Positions 37,817-46,714 of a DNA stretch of 50,814 bases are shown one piece after another. Below the pieces are notes generated by a model. It had not been told where the DNA came from, ran no database searches, and was given only the letters and a program-made list of their open reading frames with translations. This DNA comes from Betaproteobacteria bacterium HGW-Betaproteobacteria-12 (lineage in GTDB: Bacteria; Pseudomonadota; Gammaproteobacteria; Burkholderiales; Rhodocyclaceae): contig PHCU01000008.1 of assembly GCA_002842345.1 (NCBI GenBank), positions 1-50,814 of the forward strand, given 5' to 3'. Position numbers and translations under genes: made by a program. Each line of letters opens with the position of its first letter. The stretch's first letter is position 1.

Positions 37817-39753
37817 GCGGCCTCCATGCCAAAAAAATCCAGCACCTCTTCCAGCACGCGCGTGCGCCGCATGGGCGGCAGCGAGCGCCAGACGCGCTTG
37901 CCGTAGGGCTTGGTGATCAGGCGCGGATCGCAGATCATCAGCACGCCGCGGTCGGCCTCGTCGCGGATGAGGCGCCCGGCGCCTTGCTTGACGTTGATGA
38001 CGGCGCGCGGCAGCTGGTACTCCATGAAGGCGTTGCGGCCCTCCTTCTTCATGTGTTCGATGCGCGCCGCCAGCACCGGGTCGTCGGGCGGCGCGAAGGG
38101 CAGCTTGTCGATGATGACCAGCGAGAGCGCCTCGCCGCGCACATCGACGCCCTCCCAGAAGCTCTGGCTGCCCACCAGCACGGCATTGCCCAGGCGGCGG
38201 AAGCGCGCCAGCAGCTCGCTCCTCGAGCCCTCGCCCTGCAGCAGCAGCGGGTGGTCGAAGGCCTCTTCCTCGAAGCGCTGTTTCAGCAGCTCGTGGATGC
38301 GCCGCATGGCGCGCAGGCTGGTGCACAGCACGAAGGCGCGGCCGCGGCTGGCATGGATCACCGGCCAGGCCGCCTTGGCGACTTCATCCGGGTATTCGCG
38401 GCTGTTCGGGTCGGGCATGTCCTGCGGCACGTAGAGCACCGCCTGGTTCGGGTAGTCGAAGGGGCTGCCCCAGCAGCCGGTGTCGGCGGCCTTCTCCCCG
38501 CCGCCAAGGCCCAGCTCCGCGCAGTAATGCGAGAAATCGCTTTCCACCGCCAGCGTGGCGGAGGTGAAGATCCAGGCGCGCGGGTGGCCTTCCATCTGCT
38601 TCCTGAAAATGTCGGCGATGTGCAGCGGCGTGGCGTTGAGCGAGAGCGCCTGGCTGAACACCTCGACCCAGCGCACCAGGCCGGTGTCTTCAGTCTCGCG
38701 CCAGCGCTTCAGCGTCAGGGCCAGTTCCTGCGAGCGGCGCCAGCAGTGCTCCAGGCCCTCCGAACGTTCGGCCTGCGACTCCAGCAGCGCGCCGAAGCGC
38801 GCCAGTTCCGCCGCCACGGTGTCGACCGCCTCGTGGAAGACCGGCGCCAGCTGCGACAGGGAAAAGCGCGCGTTCTCGCCGGGAATGGCCAGGCGCAGGT
38901 CGCGCGCCGCCTTTTCCAGCATGCGCGCACCGTCGGGCAGCTCGGCGAAGTCCTGCGCCGCCGCCAGCCCTTCCATGCGCGCGTCGCGCGCCAGGTCGAG
39001 CAGCTGCCCGGTCGACACGTTCTCGCCGAAGAACAGGCTGGCCGTCTCCGGCAGCTGGTGCGCCTCGTCGAAGATCACCGTGTTGCAGGCCGGCAGCAGC
39101 TCGGCGATGCCGGTGTCGCGCAGCATCACGTCGGCGAAGAAGAGATGGTGGTTCACCACCACCACGTCGGCCGCCTGCGCCTCGCGCCGCGCGGCGGTGA
39201 CGAAGCACTCCTTGGCGTTGGGGCATTCCTGGCCGAGACAGTTGTCGCGCGTCGACGTCGCCGCCGCCCAGGCGGCGGAATCCTCCGGCACGACGGCGCA
39301 TTCCGACTTGTCGCCCGTCGACGTCGTCTTGGCGAAGCGGGCGATGGCGAGGATGTGGCCGGCCTCCTCGCGCGAGAGGAAACGCCCCTCGGTGCGCGCG
39401 CGCTCGAGGTGGTAGTGGCAGACGTAGTTGGCGCGGCCCTTGAGCAGCGCCACCGTGGCAGGCGCCTTCAAGGCATCGCGCACCATCGGCAGGTCGCGCT
39501 GGAAGAGCTGGTCCTGCAGGGTCTTGGTGCCGGTGGAGAGGATCACCTTGCCGCCGGCCATGAGTGCCGGCACCAGATAGGCAAAGGTCTTGCCGGTGCC
39601 GGTGCCCGCCTCCGCCACCAGCACGCCGTGCTTGTCGATGGCGGCGGCGATGCGTTGCGCCATCTCGATCTGCTGCGGGCGCACGCGATAGCCGGGGATG
39701 GCGCGGTCGAGCGCGCCGTCGGCAGCGAAAACGGACTCGATCTCGGGCGGCAC
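37813..39753 (-). CDS. DinG/YoaA-type ATP-dependent DNA helicase
   Basis: An XPD-like superfamily 2 helicase of 646 residues. Walker A is EAGTGTGKTFAYLVP near residue 48, the DEAH box is VIFDEAHQLPE, and four cysteines that would bind an Fe-S cluster are seen in NYVCHYHLE and DNCLGQECPNAKECF. Motif VI lies in QGAGRLIRDEADRG. It is closer to YoaA than to DinG by size and lack of an exonuclease domain. It likely unwinds damaged forks, R-loops or lesions. Its stop overlaps the next gene. Confidence 0.9.
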   Translation of the reverse strand: MPPEIESVFAADGALDRAIPGYRVRPQQIEMAQRIAAAIDKHGVLVAEAGTGTGKTFAYLVPALMAGGKVILSTGTKTLQDQLFQRDLPMVRDALKAPATVALLKGRANYVCHYHLERARTEGRFLSREEAGHILAIARFAKTTSTGDKSECAVVPEDSAAWAAATSTRDNCLGQECPNAKECFVTAARREAQAADVVVVNHHLFFADVMLRDTGIAELLPACNTVIFDEAHQLPETASLFFGENVSTGQLLDLARDARMEGLAAAQDFAELPDGARMLEKAARDLRLAIPGENARFSLSQLAPVFHEAVDTVAAELARFGALLESQAERSEGLEHCWRRSQELALTLKRWRETEDTGLVRWVEVFSQALSLNATPLHIADIFRKQMEGHPRAWIFTSATLAVESDFSHYCAELGLGGGEKAADTGCWGSPFDYPNQAVLYVPQDMPDPNSREYPDEVAKAAWPVIHASRGRAFVLCTSLRAMRRIHELLKQRFEEEAFDHPLLLQGEGSRSELLARFRRLGNAVLVGSQSFWEGVDVRGEALSLVIIDKLPFAPPDDPVLAARIEHMKKEGRNAFMEYQLPRAVINVKQGAGRLIRDEADRGVLMICDPRLITKPYGKRVWRSLPPMRRTRVLEEVLDFFGMEAA

Positions 39754-39756
39754 GAT

Positions 39757-40155
39757 CTACCCCAGCAGGGTGTGCCAGCCAGACTTGGCGGCACGCTTGT
39801 CGAATGTAAAGGTCGCGCTGCAGCCACAGGCCGCATTCGCCGCGCCGATCAGGTAGTCGGCGAAATCCGCCTGGCCGGCCTGGAACGCGCGCAACGCCGC
39901 CCAGGCCTGCGCCGATTCCTGCACGCGCAGTTCGGCCGAGGAGAGGATCGCGGCCAGCACCTTCACCACTTCCTCCTTCGCATAGCCATAGCCGCGTCCC
40001 AGCACCCAGGCCAGTTCGGCCAGGACGACAAGCGTGACGTGGCCGGGTTCCTCCTTGCTGCAGCGTCCCTCGATGAGCCGGCTGGCCGCCTTCGCCTGCG
40101 CCGCCTCGTCGCGCACGATGTAGCGCAGGAGCACGTTGGTATCGAGACCGATCAT
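39757..40155 (-). CDS. vapC: PIN-domain toxin (VapC type)
   Basis: A probable RNase toxin of 132 residues. Acidic PIN residues are present: Asp5 in IGLDTNVLLRYIV, Glu in LAELAWVL and Asp in DFADYLIG. The upstream antitoxin gene overlaps by 4 nt (ATGA), the usual toxin-antitoxin arrangement. The target RNA is unknown. Confidence 0.88.
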   Translation of the reverse strand: MIGLDTNVLLRYIVRDEAAQAKAASRLIEGRCSKEEPGHVTLVVLAELAWVLGRGYGYAKEEVVKVLAAILSSAELRVQESAQAWAALRAFQAGQADFADYLIGAANAACGCSATFTFDKRAAKSGWHTLLG

Positions 40156-40406
40156 GCGCGCCTCTTGCGCGTACCGGCGGCGCCGCGCTCCGCGATCACC
40201 GTGTCGATCTCCTCCAGGCTCAGGGCTTGCGCCGGACTCCGCAGCAGCGCCTTCAGTTCGGTGACGGGCCGCGTCGCCGGCACGATGCGCACCGAGCCGT
40301 CCGGGTCGACGAGGAACTCCAGGCGGTCGCCGACATGCAGCTTGAGCGAGTCGCGCACTGCCTTCGGGATGGTGATCTGGCCCTTGCTGGTGAGGGTCGC
40401 CTCCAT
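40152..40406 (-). CDS. vapB: AbrB/SpoVT-type antitoxin (VapB)
   Basis: An 84-residue protein with an N-terminal swapped-hairpin DNA-binding domain (TLTSKGQITIPKAVRDSLKL), typical of MazE/VapB antitoxins, and a basic C-terminus that would bind the toxin. A GGAGG ribosome site is seen. TTCCTTAC direct and inverted repeats upstream are candidate autoregulation sites. Confidence 0.88.
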   Translation of the reverse strand: MEATLTSKGQITIPKAVRDSLKLHVGDRLEFLVDPDGSVRIVPATRPVTELKALLRSPAQALSLEEIDTVIAERGAAGTRKRRA

Positions 40407-40446
40407 TTCCTTACCTCCATAGTCATTCCTTACTGAGGTGTAAGGA
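40407..40446. promoter_or_regulatory. Operator-like repeats of the VapBC module
   Basis: TTCCTTAC is present at 40407-40414 and 40426-40433, and its inverse GTAAGGA at 40440-40446. It lies directly upstream of vapB, consistent with binding by an AbrB-type dimer. The first copy overlaps the ribosome site. Confidence 0.5.
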
Positions 40447-40858
40447 TATCACAATCGCGCACCCTCAAAGGCAATCCCGAATCTGCTTTGGGCCTTTCGA
40501 GTTCTCCCTTAACTGCCTGGACGGGAACGAATCGGCTCCGACATAGCCCAACACTAAACAATATGAATATAAAGTTCCGTTCGGAAAGGTGCTATTCTTA
40601 TATGACAGATGTTTCTGCCTGAACTGCAGCTATGCAGCTGAATAATATGACGATTCAGCGACATTCCTGCCCAGCCTGGATCACGCTGGGCCCGCTTGCG
40701 GCGGAGGCCGCAGGGTTGGCTGCGAGCGCATTGGGTCGAAGCGCCCTTCTCTGCGAAGACGTCACTCCGCGCCTTACCCGGCGCAACCGCATTCTCGCGG
40801 CCTTAGCCACTGCAGGCGGTCTGCCGTGAACAAGCCAAACGATGAGCAGGGCTGGCAC
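40447..40858. other. Intergenic region before the HD-GYP gene
   Basis: No firm gene. It is A+T-richer than its surroundings. A candidate sigma-70 promoter is TTCCGT (40575-40580) and TTATAT (40598-40603), 17 nt apart, within which a TTCCG-TT-CGGAA palindrome lies. A 60-codon frame (40647-40829, starting MTIQRHSCP) overlaps the GTG at 40826; it might be a leader peptide but has no recognisable similarity. Confidence 0.35.
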
Positions 40859-42871
40859 ATGGAGCATCCGCTATCCGTGCTGATTGTCGAGGATTCGGAC
40901 AGCGATGCCGAACTGATGGTGCGTCAATTGCGCCAGGCTGGCATTGAATTCACGCATGAGCGCGTCGACACGGCCGCAGCCATGTCTGCCGCGCTGAAAA
41001 ACCGCGCCTGGAATGTCGTGCTGTCCGATTACCGCCTGCCGTCCTTCAATGCCGGCGAGGCCCTGGCCATGGTGCGCGACAGCGGCCTCGATATTCCCTT
41101 CATCGTCGTCTCGGGCGTCATCGAGGAGAGCAAGGCCGTCGAACTGATGCGCAGCGGCGCACACGACTACCTGATGAAATCCAACCTCTCGCGGCTTGCC
41201 CCGGCGGTGAAACGCGAACTTGCCGAGGCGCATGAACGGCATGAGCATCGGGTGGCCCAAAAGGAACTGCGCCTGCGCGTGCTGGAAAACGAGAAAGTGC
41301 AAGCCGCGCTGCGCGCAGCACTGGAAGAGCAACGGGAATCGGCAGCGCAGATCCGCCGCCTGAACACGGCCTATGCCACCCTGAGCCAGACCAACGAGGC
41401 CATCGTCCGCATGGGCAACCGTGAGGAACTGTTCGACCGTATCTGCCGCATCGCGGTCGACACTGGCGGCTACCTCGGTGCCTGGATCGGCCTCTTGGAC
41501 GACGACGGGAAAACGCTTGCGCCTGTAGCCCGCGCCGGCAGCCTGGACGACTATGTCGCAAGCCTCCGCATCAGCGCCGATCCCGGTGACGCGGCAGGGC
41601 GCGGACCCGCCGCCACGGCCGTGCGCGAAGGCAAGCCGTGCTACAGCAACGATTTCCTCAACGACCCGTCCACGGCGCCCTGGCACGAACAGGCGCGCGC
41701 GTTCGGCTTCCGCTCAGCCGCCGCACTGCCCCTTACCCGCCGGAACTTCGTTGTCGGCACGCTCTGCCTGTATGCCGCCGAGACCGGGGTGTTCGACGGG
41801 CAGACGCGCGACCTGCTCGTTGAAATGGCCAGGGATGTTTCCTTCGCCCTGGAGAACTTCGACCGCGAGGCACTGCGCAGGCAGGCCGAGAGCGACATGC
41901 GCGAAAGCGAGAGGCTTTTCCGCAGCGTCGTAGAGCAGAACATCGCCGCAATTTTCATGATCGACGACGGCCGCATCGTCTTCGCCAACCCGCGCACCAG
42001 CGAAATCCTCGGCTACACGCCGGGCGAGCTGAACGGCAGGATCGCGCTGGAGCTGGTCGCCGAAGCGGACCGCGAGGATGTCGGCAGGATGTTGCAGGCG
42101 GTGGCATCCGGCCAGGTGAAGGTCATCGAGCGCAACATCAGCGGCCTGCACAAGGACGGCAGCCTGGTCGACATCGGCGCGCGCGCCACCCTTGCAATTC
42201 TCGACAACAAGCCGATGATCCTCGCCGTGGCGCAGGACATCGGCGAGCGCAAGAAGGCACAGGAGGAAATCCAGCGTTATGTGAGTCGCCTTGAGCAAGC
42301 CATGATGACCACCGTCGAGGCGGTATCCACCATGGTCGAGCTGCGCGATCCCTACACCGCCGGCCACGAACGCCGCGTCGGCGAACTGGCGGCGGCTTTG
42401 GGCAGCGAAATGGGGCTGCCGGAGGAAACGATCACCGGATTGAGCATGACCGGCTATGTGCACGACATCGGCAAGATCAGCATCCCTGCGGAGATCCTGA
42501 GCAAGCCGGGACGGCTCACCGCAATCGAGTACGAGCTGGTCAAGAACCATTCGCGCAGCGGCTACGACATTCTCAAAAGTGTCGAGTTTCCCTGGCCGCT
42601 GGCCGAGATCATCCTGCAGCATCACGAGCGCATGGACGGCAGCGGCTATCCGCAGCAACTGAAGGGCGAACAAATCATTCTGGAAGCGCGCATCATGGCG
42701 GTGGCCGACGTGGTCGAATCGATGGCCTCGCACCGTCCCTACCGGCCGGCGCTGGGCTTGGACAAGGCGCTGGAGGAAATCGAGAAGAACAGCGGCCGTC
42801 TGTACGATCCACAGGTGGCCGACGCCTGCCTGCGCCTGTTCCGCCAGCGCAGCTACCGCATCCCGGATTGA
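40859..42871 (+). CDS. Response regulator with GAF, PAS and HD-GYP c-di-GMP phosphodiesterase domains
   Basis: A 670-residue cytoplasmic protein. The N-terminal receiver has the acidic pair in VEDSDSD, the phospho-acceptor Asp in VVLSDYRLP and the conserved Lys in LMKSN. A GAF domain (about 180-340), a PAS domain (about 360-480) and the HD-GYP domain follow. The metal-binding HD is in GYVHDIGKISIP, and the HHERMDGSGYP motif carries an intact GYP. It should degrade c-di-GMP, opposing the two cyclases at 23-25 kb. The start is ATG 40859; GTG 40826 is an alternative. It has no cognate kinase next to it. Confidence 0.92.
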   Translation: MEHPLSVLIVEDSDSDAELMVRQLRQAGIEFTHERVDTAAAMSAALKNRAWNVVLSDYRLPSFNAGEALAMVRDSGLDIPFIVVSGVIEESKAVELMRSGAHDYLMKSNLSRLAPAVKRELAEAHERHEHRVAQKELRLRVLENEKVQAALRAALEEQRESAAQIRRLNTAYATLSQTNEAIVRMGNREELFDRICRIAVDTGGYLGAWIGLLDDDGKTLAPVARAGSLDDYVASLRISADPGDAAGRGPAATAVREGKPCYSNDFLNDPSTAPWHEQARAFGFRSAAALPLTRRNFVVGTLCLYAAETGVFDGQTRDLLVEMARDVSFALENFDREALRRQAESDMRESERLFRSVVEQNIAAIFMIDDGRIVFANPRTSEILGYTPGELNGRIALELVAEADREDVGRMLQAVASGQVKVIERNISGLHKDGSLVDIGARATLAILDNKPMILAVAQDIGERKKAQEEIQRYVSRLEQAMMTTVEAVSTMVELRDPYTAGHERRVGELAAALGSEMGLPEETITGLSMTGYVHDIGKISIPAEILSKPGRLTAIEYELVKNHSRSGYDILKSVEFPWPLAEIILQHHERMDGSGYPQQLKGEQIILEARIMAVADVVESMASHRPYRPALGLDKALEEIEKNSGRLYDPQVADACLRLFRQRSYRIPD

Positions 42872-42951
42872 GACCGAAATAGCATCAAGCCGAGGTGTGC
42901 CGCCATGAAATCGATGAAGGCGACCATTTCGAGCTGCGAATCAGCTGCACA

Positions 42952-44739
42952 TTAGGCTGCGGCATCATCGCCCTCTCCAGGATGCAGCGCGTAGATGTGC
43001 GAGCCGGCGCCCGGCGCAAGGCCGCCCTCCGCCGTGAAGAAGCGCAGGTTGCCGCGCGCGTCCCTGGCGAACAGCGGCAGCGAATCCGGATACTTGTCGA
43101 GGAAGTCTTCCCAGTCGAACTGCTCCGACAGGCGCGTGGCGCGGATCTCGCCTGAGCGGGCCAGACTGGCCGTCAGGCTGGCGTGGGTGGCCTCGTGCGA
43201 GAAGAGCACGCGGCCGGTATCGGCGCCCTCCTTGCCCTCCTTGGCGCCGCTGGCCAGGCGATAGACGCCCTGGCGGCCGAATTCGCCTCGGTATCGCAGC
43301 GCCGCCAGCGCATTGGATTCCGCCCGCGGCGACAGCGCCAGCATCTGGCCGATGCCGATCAGGTCGAGCATGCGGTCGGCCTCTTCCGACACCGGGTTCA
43401 CGAAGCGCGCCTCGAGGCCGTCCATGCGCGCGGCGCGCACGTTGTCCCAGTAGGTGTCGCACAGCAGCACGCGGAAGCCGGCTTCCTTGAGCGCCTTGCC
43501 GAGACGGCGCGCCACGCCCGTGCCGCCGAGAACCAGCACGCCATGCGGCTCCGGTTCCGCCACGCCGAGCAGGCGCGCGAGGATGCCGGCCGTTGCGCTC
43601 TGCAGCACCACCGTGCCGATGATGATGACGAAGGTCATCGGCACCAGCAGCGACGCCTGCGCGTAGCCGAGTTCCTCGAGGCGCGGCGCGAAGATCGCCG
43701 AGACGGCGGCGGCGACGATGCCGCGCGGGGCGATCCACGCCAGCAGCGCCTTCTCCTGCCACTTCAGCGACGAGCCCCAGGTCGTGGCGAGGATCTTCAG
43801 CGGCCGCGCAACGAACTGCGCCACCAGCAGCACGCCCAGCGCCCCCCAGCCGAGCGGCACCAGGTCGGAGAAGCGCAGGCGCGCCGCCAGCACGATGAAC
43901 AGCACCGAGATCAGCAGCACCGTCAGGGTTTCCTTGAAGTCGATGACTTCGTCGAGCGGCACGCGCTTCATGTTGGCCAGCCACATGCCCATGACCGTCA
44001 CCGCCAGCAGGCCGGATTCCGACTCGACGGAGTTGGCCAGCGCGAAGGCGGCCCACACCACGGCCAGCGTCGTCACGTTGCGCAGGTATTCCGGCACCCA
44101 GTGGCCGCGCAGCAGCAGGCCGAGCAGCCAGCCGGCCAGCGCGCCCAGCACGATGCCCGTGCCGAGCATCTTCGCGAAGGTGGCCAGGGTATGCAGCAGC
44201 GCCTGTCCCTCGCCGCTGGCGACGATGAACTCGAACACCAGCACCGCCAGCAGGGCGCCGATCGGATCGATGACGATGCCTTCCCAGCGCAGCAGTTCGG
44301 CGATGCGCGCCGTCGGCCGCACGGTGCGCAGCATCGGCACGATCACGGTAGGCCCGGTCACCACCACCAGCGCGCCGAACAGCAAGGCCACCTCCCAGCC
44401 GAAGCCGACGAGAAAATGAGCCGCCAGCGCCAGGATCAGCCAGGTCACGAGCAGACCGCTGCTGACCATGCGCCGCACGACCCGCTCCAGGCCGCGGATG
44501 TCCGCGAAGCGCAGGGTCAGCGCGCCCTCGAAGAGGATCACTGCCACCGCCAGCGAAACGATCGGCAGCAGTACCGGGCCGAACACCGCGTCCGGATCCA
44601 GCCAGCCGATGCCCGGCCCGATGACGAGGCCCGTCAGCAGCAGGAAAAGAATGGCCGGCAGCTTGCTCCACCAGGCGACCCACTGGCAGGTGATGCCGAG
44701 CAGCACCACCGCAGCGATCTGAAAGACGACGTGCTCCAT
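42952..44739 (-). CDS. Cation:proton antiporter with C-terminal TrkA-N-like domain
   Basis: A 595-residue membrane protein of the CPA superfamily. About 12 hydrophobic segments cover residues 1-400, with VTGPTVIVPML and the core motif RWEGIVIDPIGA near residue 150-165. The cytoplasmic part has a Rossmann-type RCK-N motif, VLVLGGTGVARRLG, near 405-420. It probably exchanges Na+ or K+ for protons and is regulated by nucleotide binding. NhaP-type is likely; the ion specificity is uncertain. Confidence 0.85.
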   Translation of the reverse strand: MEHVVFQIAAVVLLGITCQWVAWWSKLPAILFLLLTGLVIGPGIGWLDPDAVFGPVLLPIVSLAVAVILFEGALTLRFADIRGLERVVRRMVSSGLLVTWLILALAAHFLVGFGWEVALLFGALVVVTGPTVIVPMLRTVRPTARIAELLRWEGIVIDPIGALLAVLVFEFIVASGEGQALLHTLATFAKMLGTGIVLGALAGWLLGLLLRGHWVPEYLRNVTTLAVVWAAFALANSVESESGLLAVTVMGMWLANMKRVPLDEVIDFKETLTVLLISVLFIVLAARLRFSDLVPLGWGALGVLLVAQFVARPLKILATTWGSSLKWQEKALLAWIAPRGIVAAAVSAIFAPRLEELGYAQASLLVPMTFVIIIGTVVLQSATAGILARLLGVAEPEPHGVLVLGGTGVARRLGKALKEAGFRVLLCDTYWDNVRAARMDGLEARFVNPVSEEADRMLDLIGIGQMLALSPRAESNALAALRYRGEFGRQGVYRLASGAKEGKEGADTGRVLFSHEATHASLTASLARSGEIRATRLSEQFDWEDFLDKYPDSLPLFARDARGNLRFFTAEGGLAPGAGSHIYALHPGEGDDAAA

Positions 44740-44764
44740 AGGGCGGGGATTGTACCCCGGGGGA

Positions 44765-45616
44765 TCAGGGCAGCTCTTCGACCTTCAGCTGCACCGTGCG
44801 GCCGCTGCCGCCGCGGCGCGTGGAATAGCGCAGGGCGCCGTCGCGATCGGAACTTTCCTCCTGCACGCTGCCGCCGATCTGCATCCACTCGCCCAGCCGC
44901 GCCGACACCGTGGTGGTCAGGCGCTGCACGTTGGCGCTGCCCGGGCCGTAGCTGCCCGGCGTGTCGTGCGTCGGGCTGATGGTCAGCGTCACCAGGTCGC
45001 CGGAGAGCTGCGGCTCGGCGGTGAAGCCGGTGCCCAGGTCGCGATAGACGACCGTGTCGGAGACGATGGCCCCGCCGGGCGTCAGCACCACCTGGCGCAG
45101 CGGCACCGGCACCGACGTGCCGACATTGATGTAGGCCCTGCCGCCCTCCACCACCTGCACCTGCTGCGAGACGCGCTCGCTGCCCGCGCTGCGCGAATCG
45201 TAGACCTGGCCGCGCAGCACGTCGTCCCCGCTGCGCACCGTTACCCCTGCGCCGCCGACGACGGTGCGGCGGCTTTCTATGCGCACCCGGTCCGAGCCGA
45301 CGCTGCCCGACACCTCGCCGCCGCGCGCAATCGACGTGCTGTCGGCATCCTGCCGCACCGAGATCACCAGCCGGCGCGGCGGCCGGTCGAGGGCGGCGAG
45401 CAGCTCCCGGATCTGCCGGCGGTTGGCGTCGGAGGCGCGGATGAAGATCTGGTTGTTCATGCCGGAGATCGCCCCGCCCGGCTCGATGAAGGGCCGCAAC
45501 TGCGGCAGCACCTGGTCCGCCGTGCGGCTCTTCAGGTTGATGATCTCCAGCTGCTGCTGGGCCTGGGCCGCGCCGGCCAGCAGCAGGAAAACAAAAGCCA
45601 GAACAATCCGTCTCAT
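44765..45616 (-). CDS. Miniature secretin-like protein
   Basis: A 283-residue exported protein with a signal peptide (MRRIVLAFVFLLLAGAAQAQ). Residues about 22-90 look like a secretin N-domain (NolW: LEIINLKSRTADQVLPQL, IFIRASDANRRQIRELLAALD). The C-terminal part resembles the secretin barrel region (VYRDLGTGFTAEPQLSGDLVTLTISPTHD). Typical GspD/PilQ secretins are two or more times longer. No secretion or pilus genes are near. It may be a stand-alone outer-membrane or periplasmic protein of unknown role. Confidence 0.65.
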   Translation of the reverse strand: MRRIVLAFVFLLLAGAAQAQQQLEIINLKSRTADQVLPQLRPFIEPGGAISGMNNQIFIRASDANRRQIRELLAALDRPPRRLVISVRQDADSTSIARGGEVSGSVGSDRVRIESRRTVVGGAGVTVRSGDDVLRGQVYDSRSAGSERVSQQVQVVEGGRAYINVGTSVPVPLRQVVLTPGGAIVSDTVVYRDLGTGFTAEPQLSGDLVTLTISPTHDTPGSYGPGSANVQRLTTTVSARLGEWMQIGGSVQEESSDRDGALRYSTRRGGSGRTVQLKVEELP

Positions 45617-45644
45617 GGTCGCTCCTCCAACAGCATCATCTTCC

Positions 45645-45765
45645 CGCTATAGCGTCATATTGGCAATGGCGGATGACCTTCGGATAAGATAGCGCATCGT
45701 TCTGCGCAAACCAATAGTCAGGCTTACGCAGAGTTAAAGTGCAATATGAACTACCTAGTAAATTG
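45645..45765 (+). pseudogene. Possible relic of a HigB toxin
   Basis: Upstream of the orphan higA, the plus strand encodes RYSV, then with one missing T, GNWRMTFG, and in a third frame AYAELKCNMNY. These match, in order, the conserved HigB pattern (YSV-NGNWRITF ... AYDV-YEDYH). The N-terminal part is absent because the secretin-like gene begins there. The evidence is short matches across frameshifts, so it is tentative. Confidence 0.35.
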
Positions 45766-45774
45766 AGAATTACG

Positions 45775-46101
45775 ATGCGTAAATTGAAGCCCGTCACGCC
45801 CGGCGAGCTGCTGCTGGAGGAATTCCTGAAGCCGATGGGCATCAGCCAGTACCGTCTGGCCAAGGAAATCGGCGTGCCGGCGCAGCGCATCGGCGAGATC
45901 GTCGCCGGCAGGCGCACCGTTACCGCCGATACCGATCTGCGCCTGTGCCGCTTTTTCGGCCTCTCCAACGGCTACTGGCTGCGCGCCCAGGCGGCCCATG
46001 ACACAGAAGTCGCCGAACGCGCCCTCGGCGCCAAGCTGCTGAAGATCGAACCGTGGTCCGGCACTACGGCGCAAGCCAACCGTACCCTCTCGCGGGCGTA
46101 A
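45775..46101 (+). CDS. higA: HigA-family antitoxin / XRE regulator, without an intact toxin gene
   Basis: A 108-residue helix-turn-helix protein: PVTPGELLLEEFLKPMGISQYRLAKEIG is the HigA signature. ATG 45775 is preceded by a region where a HigB toxin gene would normally be. Only a relic seems to remain. It may act as a solitary regulator or neutralise a toxin encoded elsewhere. The 3' end is 12 nt from the convergent RelE-type gene. Confidence 0.85.
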   Translation: MRKLKPVTPGELLLEEFLKPMGISQYRLAKEIGVPAQRIGEIVAGRRTVTADTDLRLCRFFGLSNGYWLRAQAAHDTEVAERALGAKLLKIEPWSGTTAQANRTLSRA

Positions 46102-46113
46102 GCGCGGAACCGC

Positions 46114-46398
46114 TCAGACCCGCTTCACGGCGATCTTGTAGACGAAATTACGCTCACGTTTGCCGACCGCCACCACCACGACCGTCACTGTCTTGTCCTC
46201 CACCTGATAGACGAGCCGGTAGCCTGCGCTCTTCAGCTTGATCTTGTAGCAATCCGGCATGCCCGACAGGCGGGCCGACTCGACGCGGGGGCGTTCCAAA
46301 CGCTCGGCGAGCTTTTTCTTGAATTGTTCCCTAATCGGGGGATCGAGTTTTTTCCACTCCTTCAGCGCAGACTCTCGGAAGGCAAGACTATAGGTCAT
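46114..46398 (-). CDS. relE: RelE/StbE-family toxin
   Basis: A 94-residue basic protein of the RelE fold, probably a ribosome-dependent mRNA endonuclease. Motifs are LAFRESALKEWKKLDPPIREQFKKKL, KIKLKSAGYRLVYQV and VVAVGKRE. Arg and Lys residues in the usual active-site strands are present. It overlaps the antitoxin gene by 11 nt. The module lies next to the integron integrase gene but has no attC site. Confidence 0.9.
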   Translation of the reverse strand: MTYSLAFRESALKEWKKLDPPIREQFKKKLAERLERPRVESARLSGMPDCYKIKLKSAGYRLVYQVEDKTVTVVVVAVGKRERNFVYKIAVKRV

Positions 46399-46633
46399 CG
46401 AGCGAAACCTTGATCTTGCGCTCCTTCTGACGGCTGCGCACCAACGCCGCCAGCTCGACGTCCTCCAGCTTGTCCATCAGCAACTCAAAGGACGCCGCCG
46501 GCACCAGATAGGCCGCCGGCTTGTTGTGATTGAGGATGGCGACCGGAAAACCCTCCGCCTGCTCGATAACAGCTGTGGGGTTCTTCTTCAGATCGGTGAC
46601 GCTTACCGAGGCGTCGGCGTAGACTTTTTCCAT
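46388..46633 (-). CDS. YefM/StbD-type antitoxin
   Basis: An 81-residue Phd/YefM-fold antitoxin, with VSVTDLKKNPTAVIEQAEGFPVAIL and NKPAAYLVP motifs and a charged C-terminus that would cover the toxin. ATG 46633 fits the usual N-terminus; ATG 46675 would add 14 residues. It is the first gene of the pair, overlapping the relE-type gene by 11 nt. Confidence 0.88.
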   Translation of the reverse strand: MEKVYADASVSVTDLKKNPTAVIEQAEGFPVAILNHNKPAAYLVPAASFELLMDKLEDVELAALVRSRQKERKIKVSLDDL

Positions 46634-46714
46634 GGGCTCTATTCTGGACTTAATATTGGTCTCAAAATAGTCCATTTCGCCGTGTTGCGCAAGCTGACTT
46701 TTGCGGCAGGCGGA

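Noticed and set aside
37984..40422. An 812-codon plus-strand frame over dinG and vapBC
   Set aside because: It is antisense to three genes with clear motifs and has no family features.
40647..40829. 60-codon frame upstream of the HD-GYP gene
   Set aside because: No clear ribosome site or similarity. It might be a leader peptide but cannot be supported as a gene.
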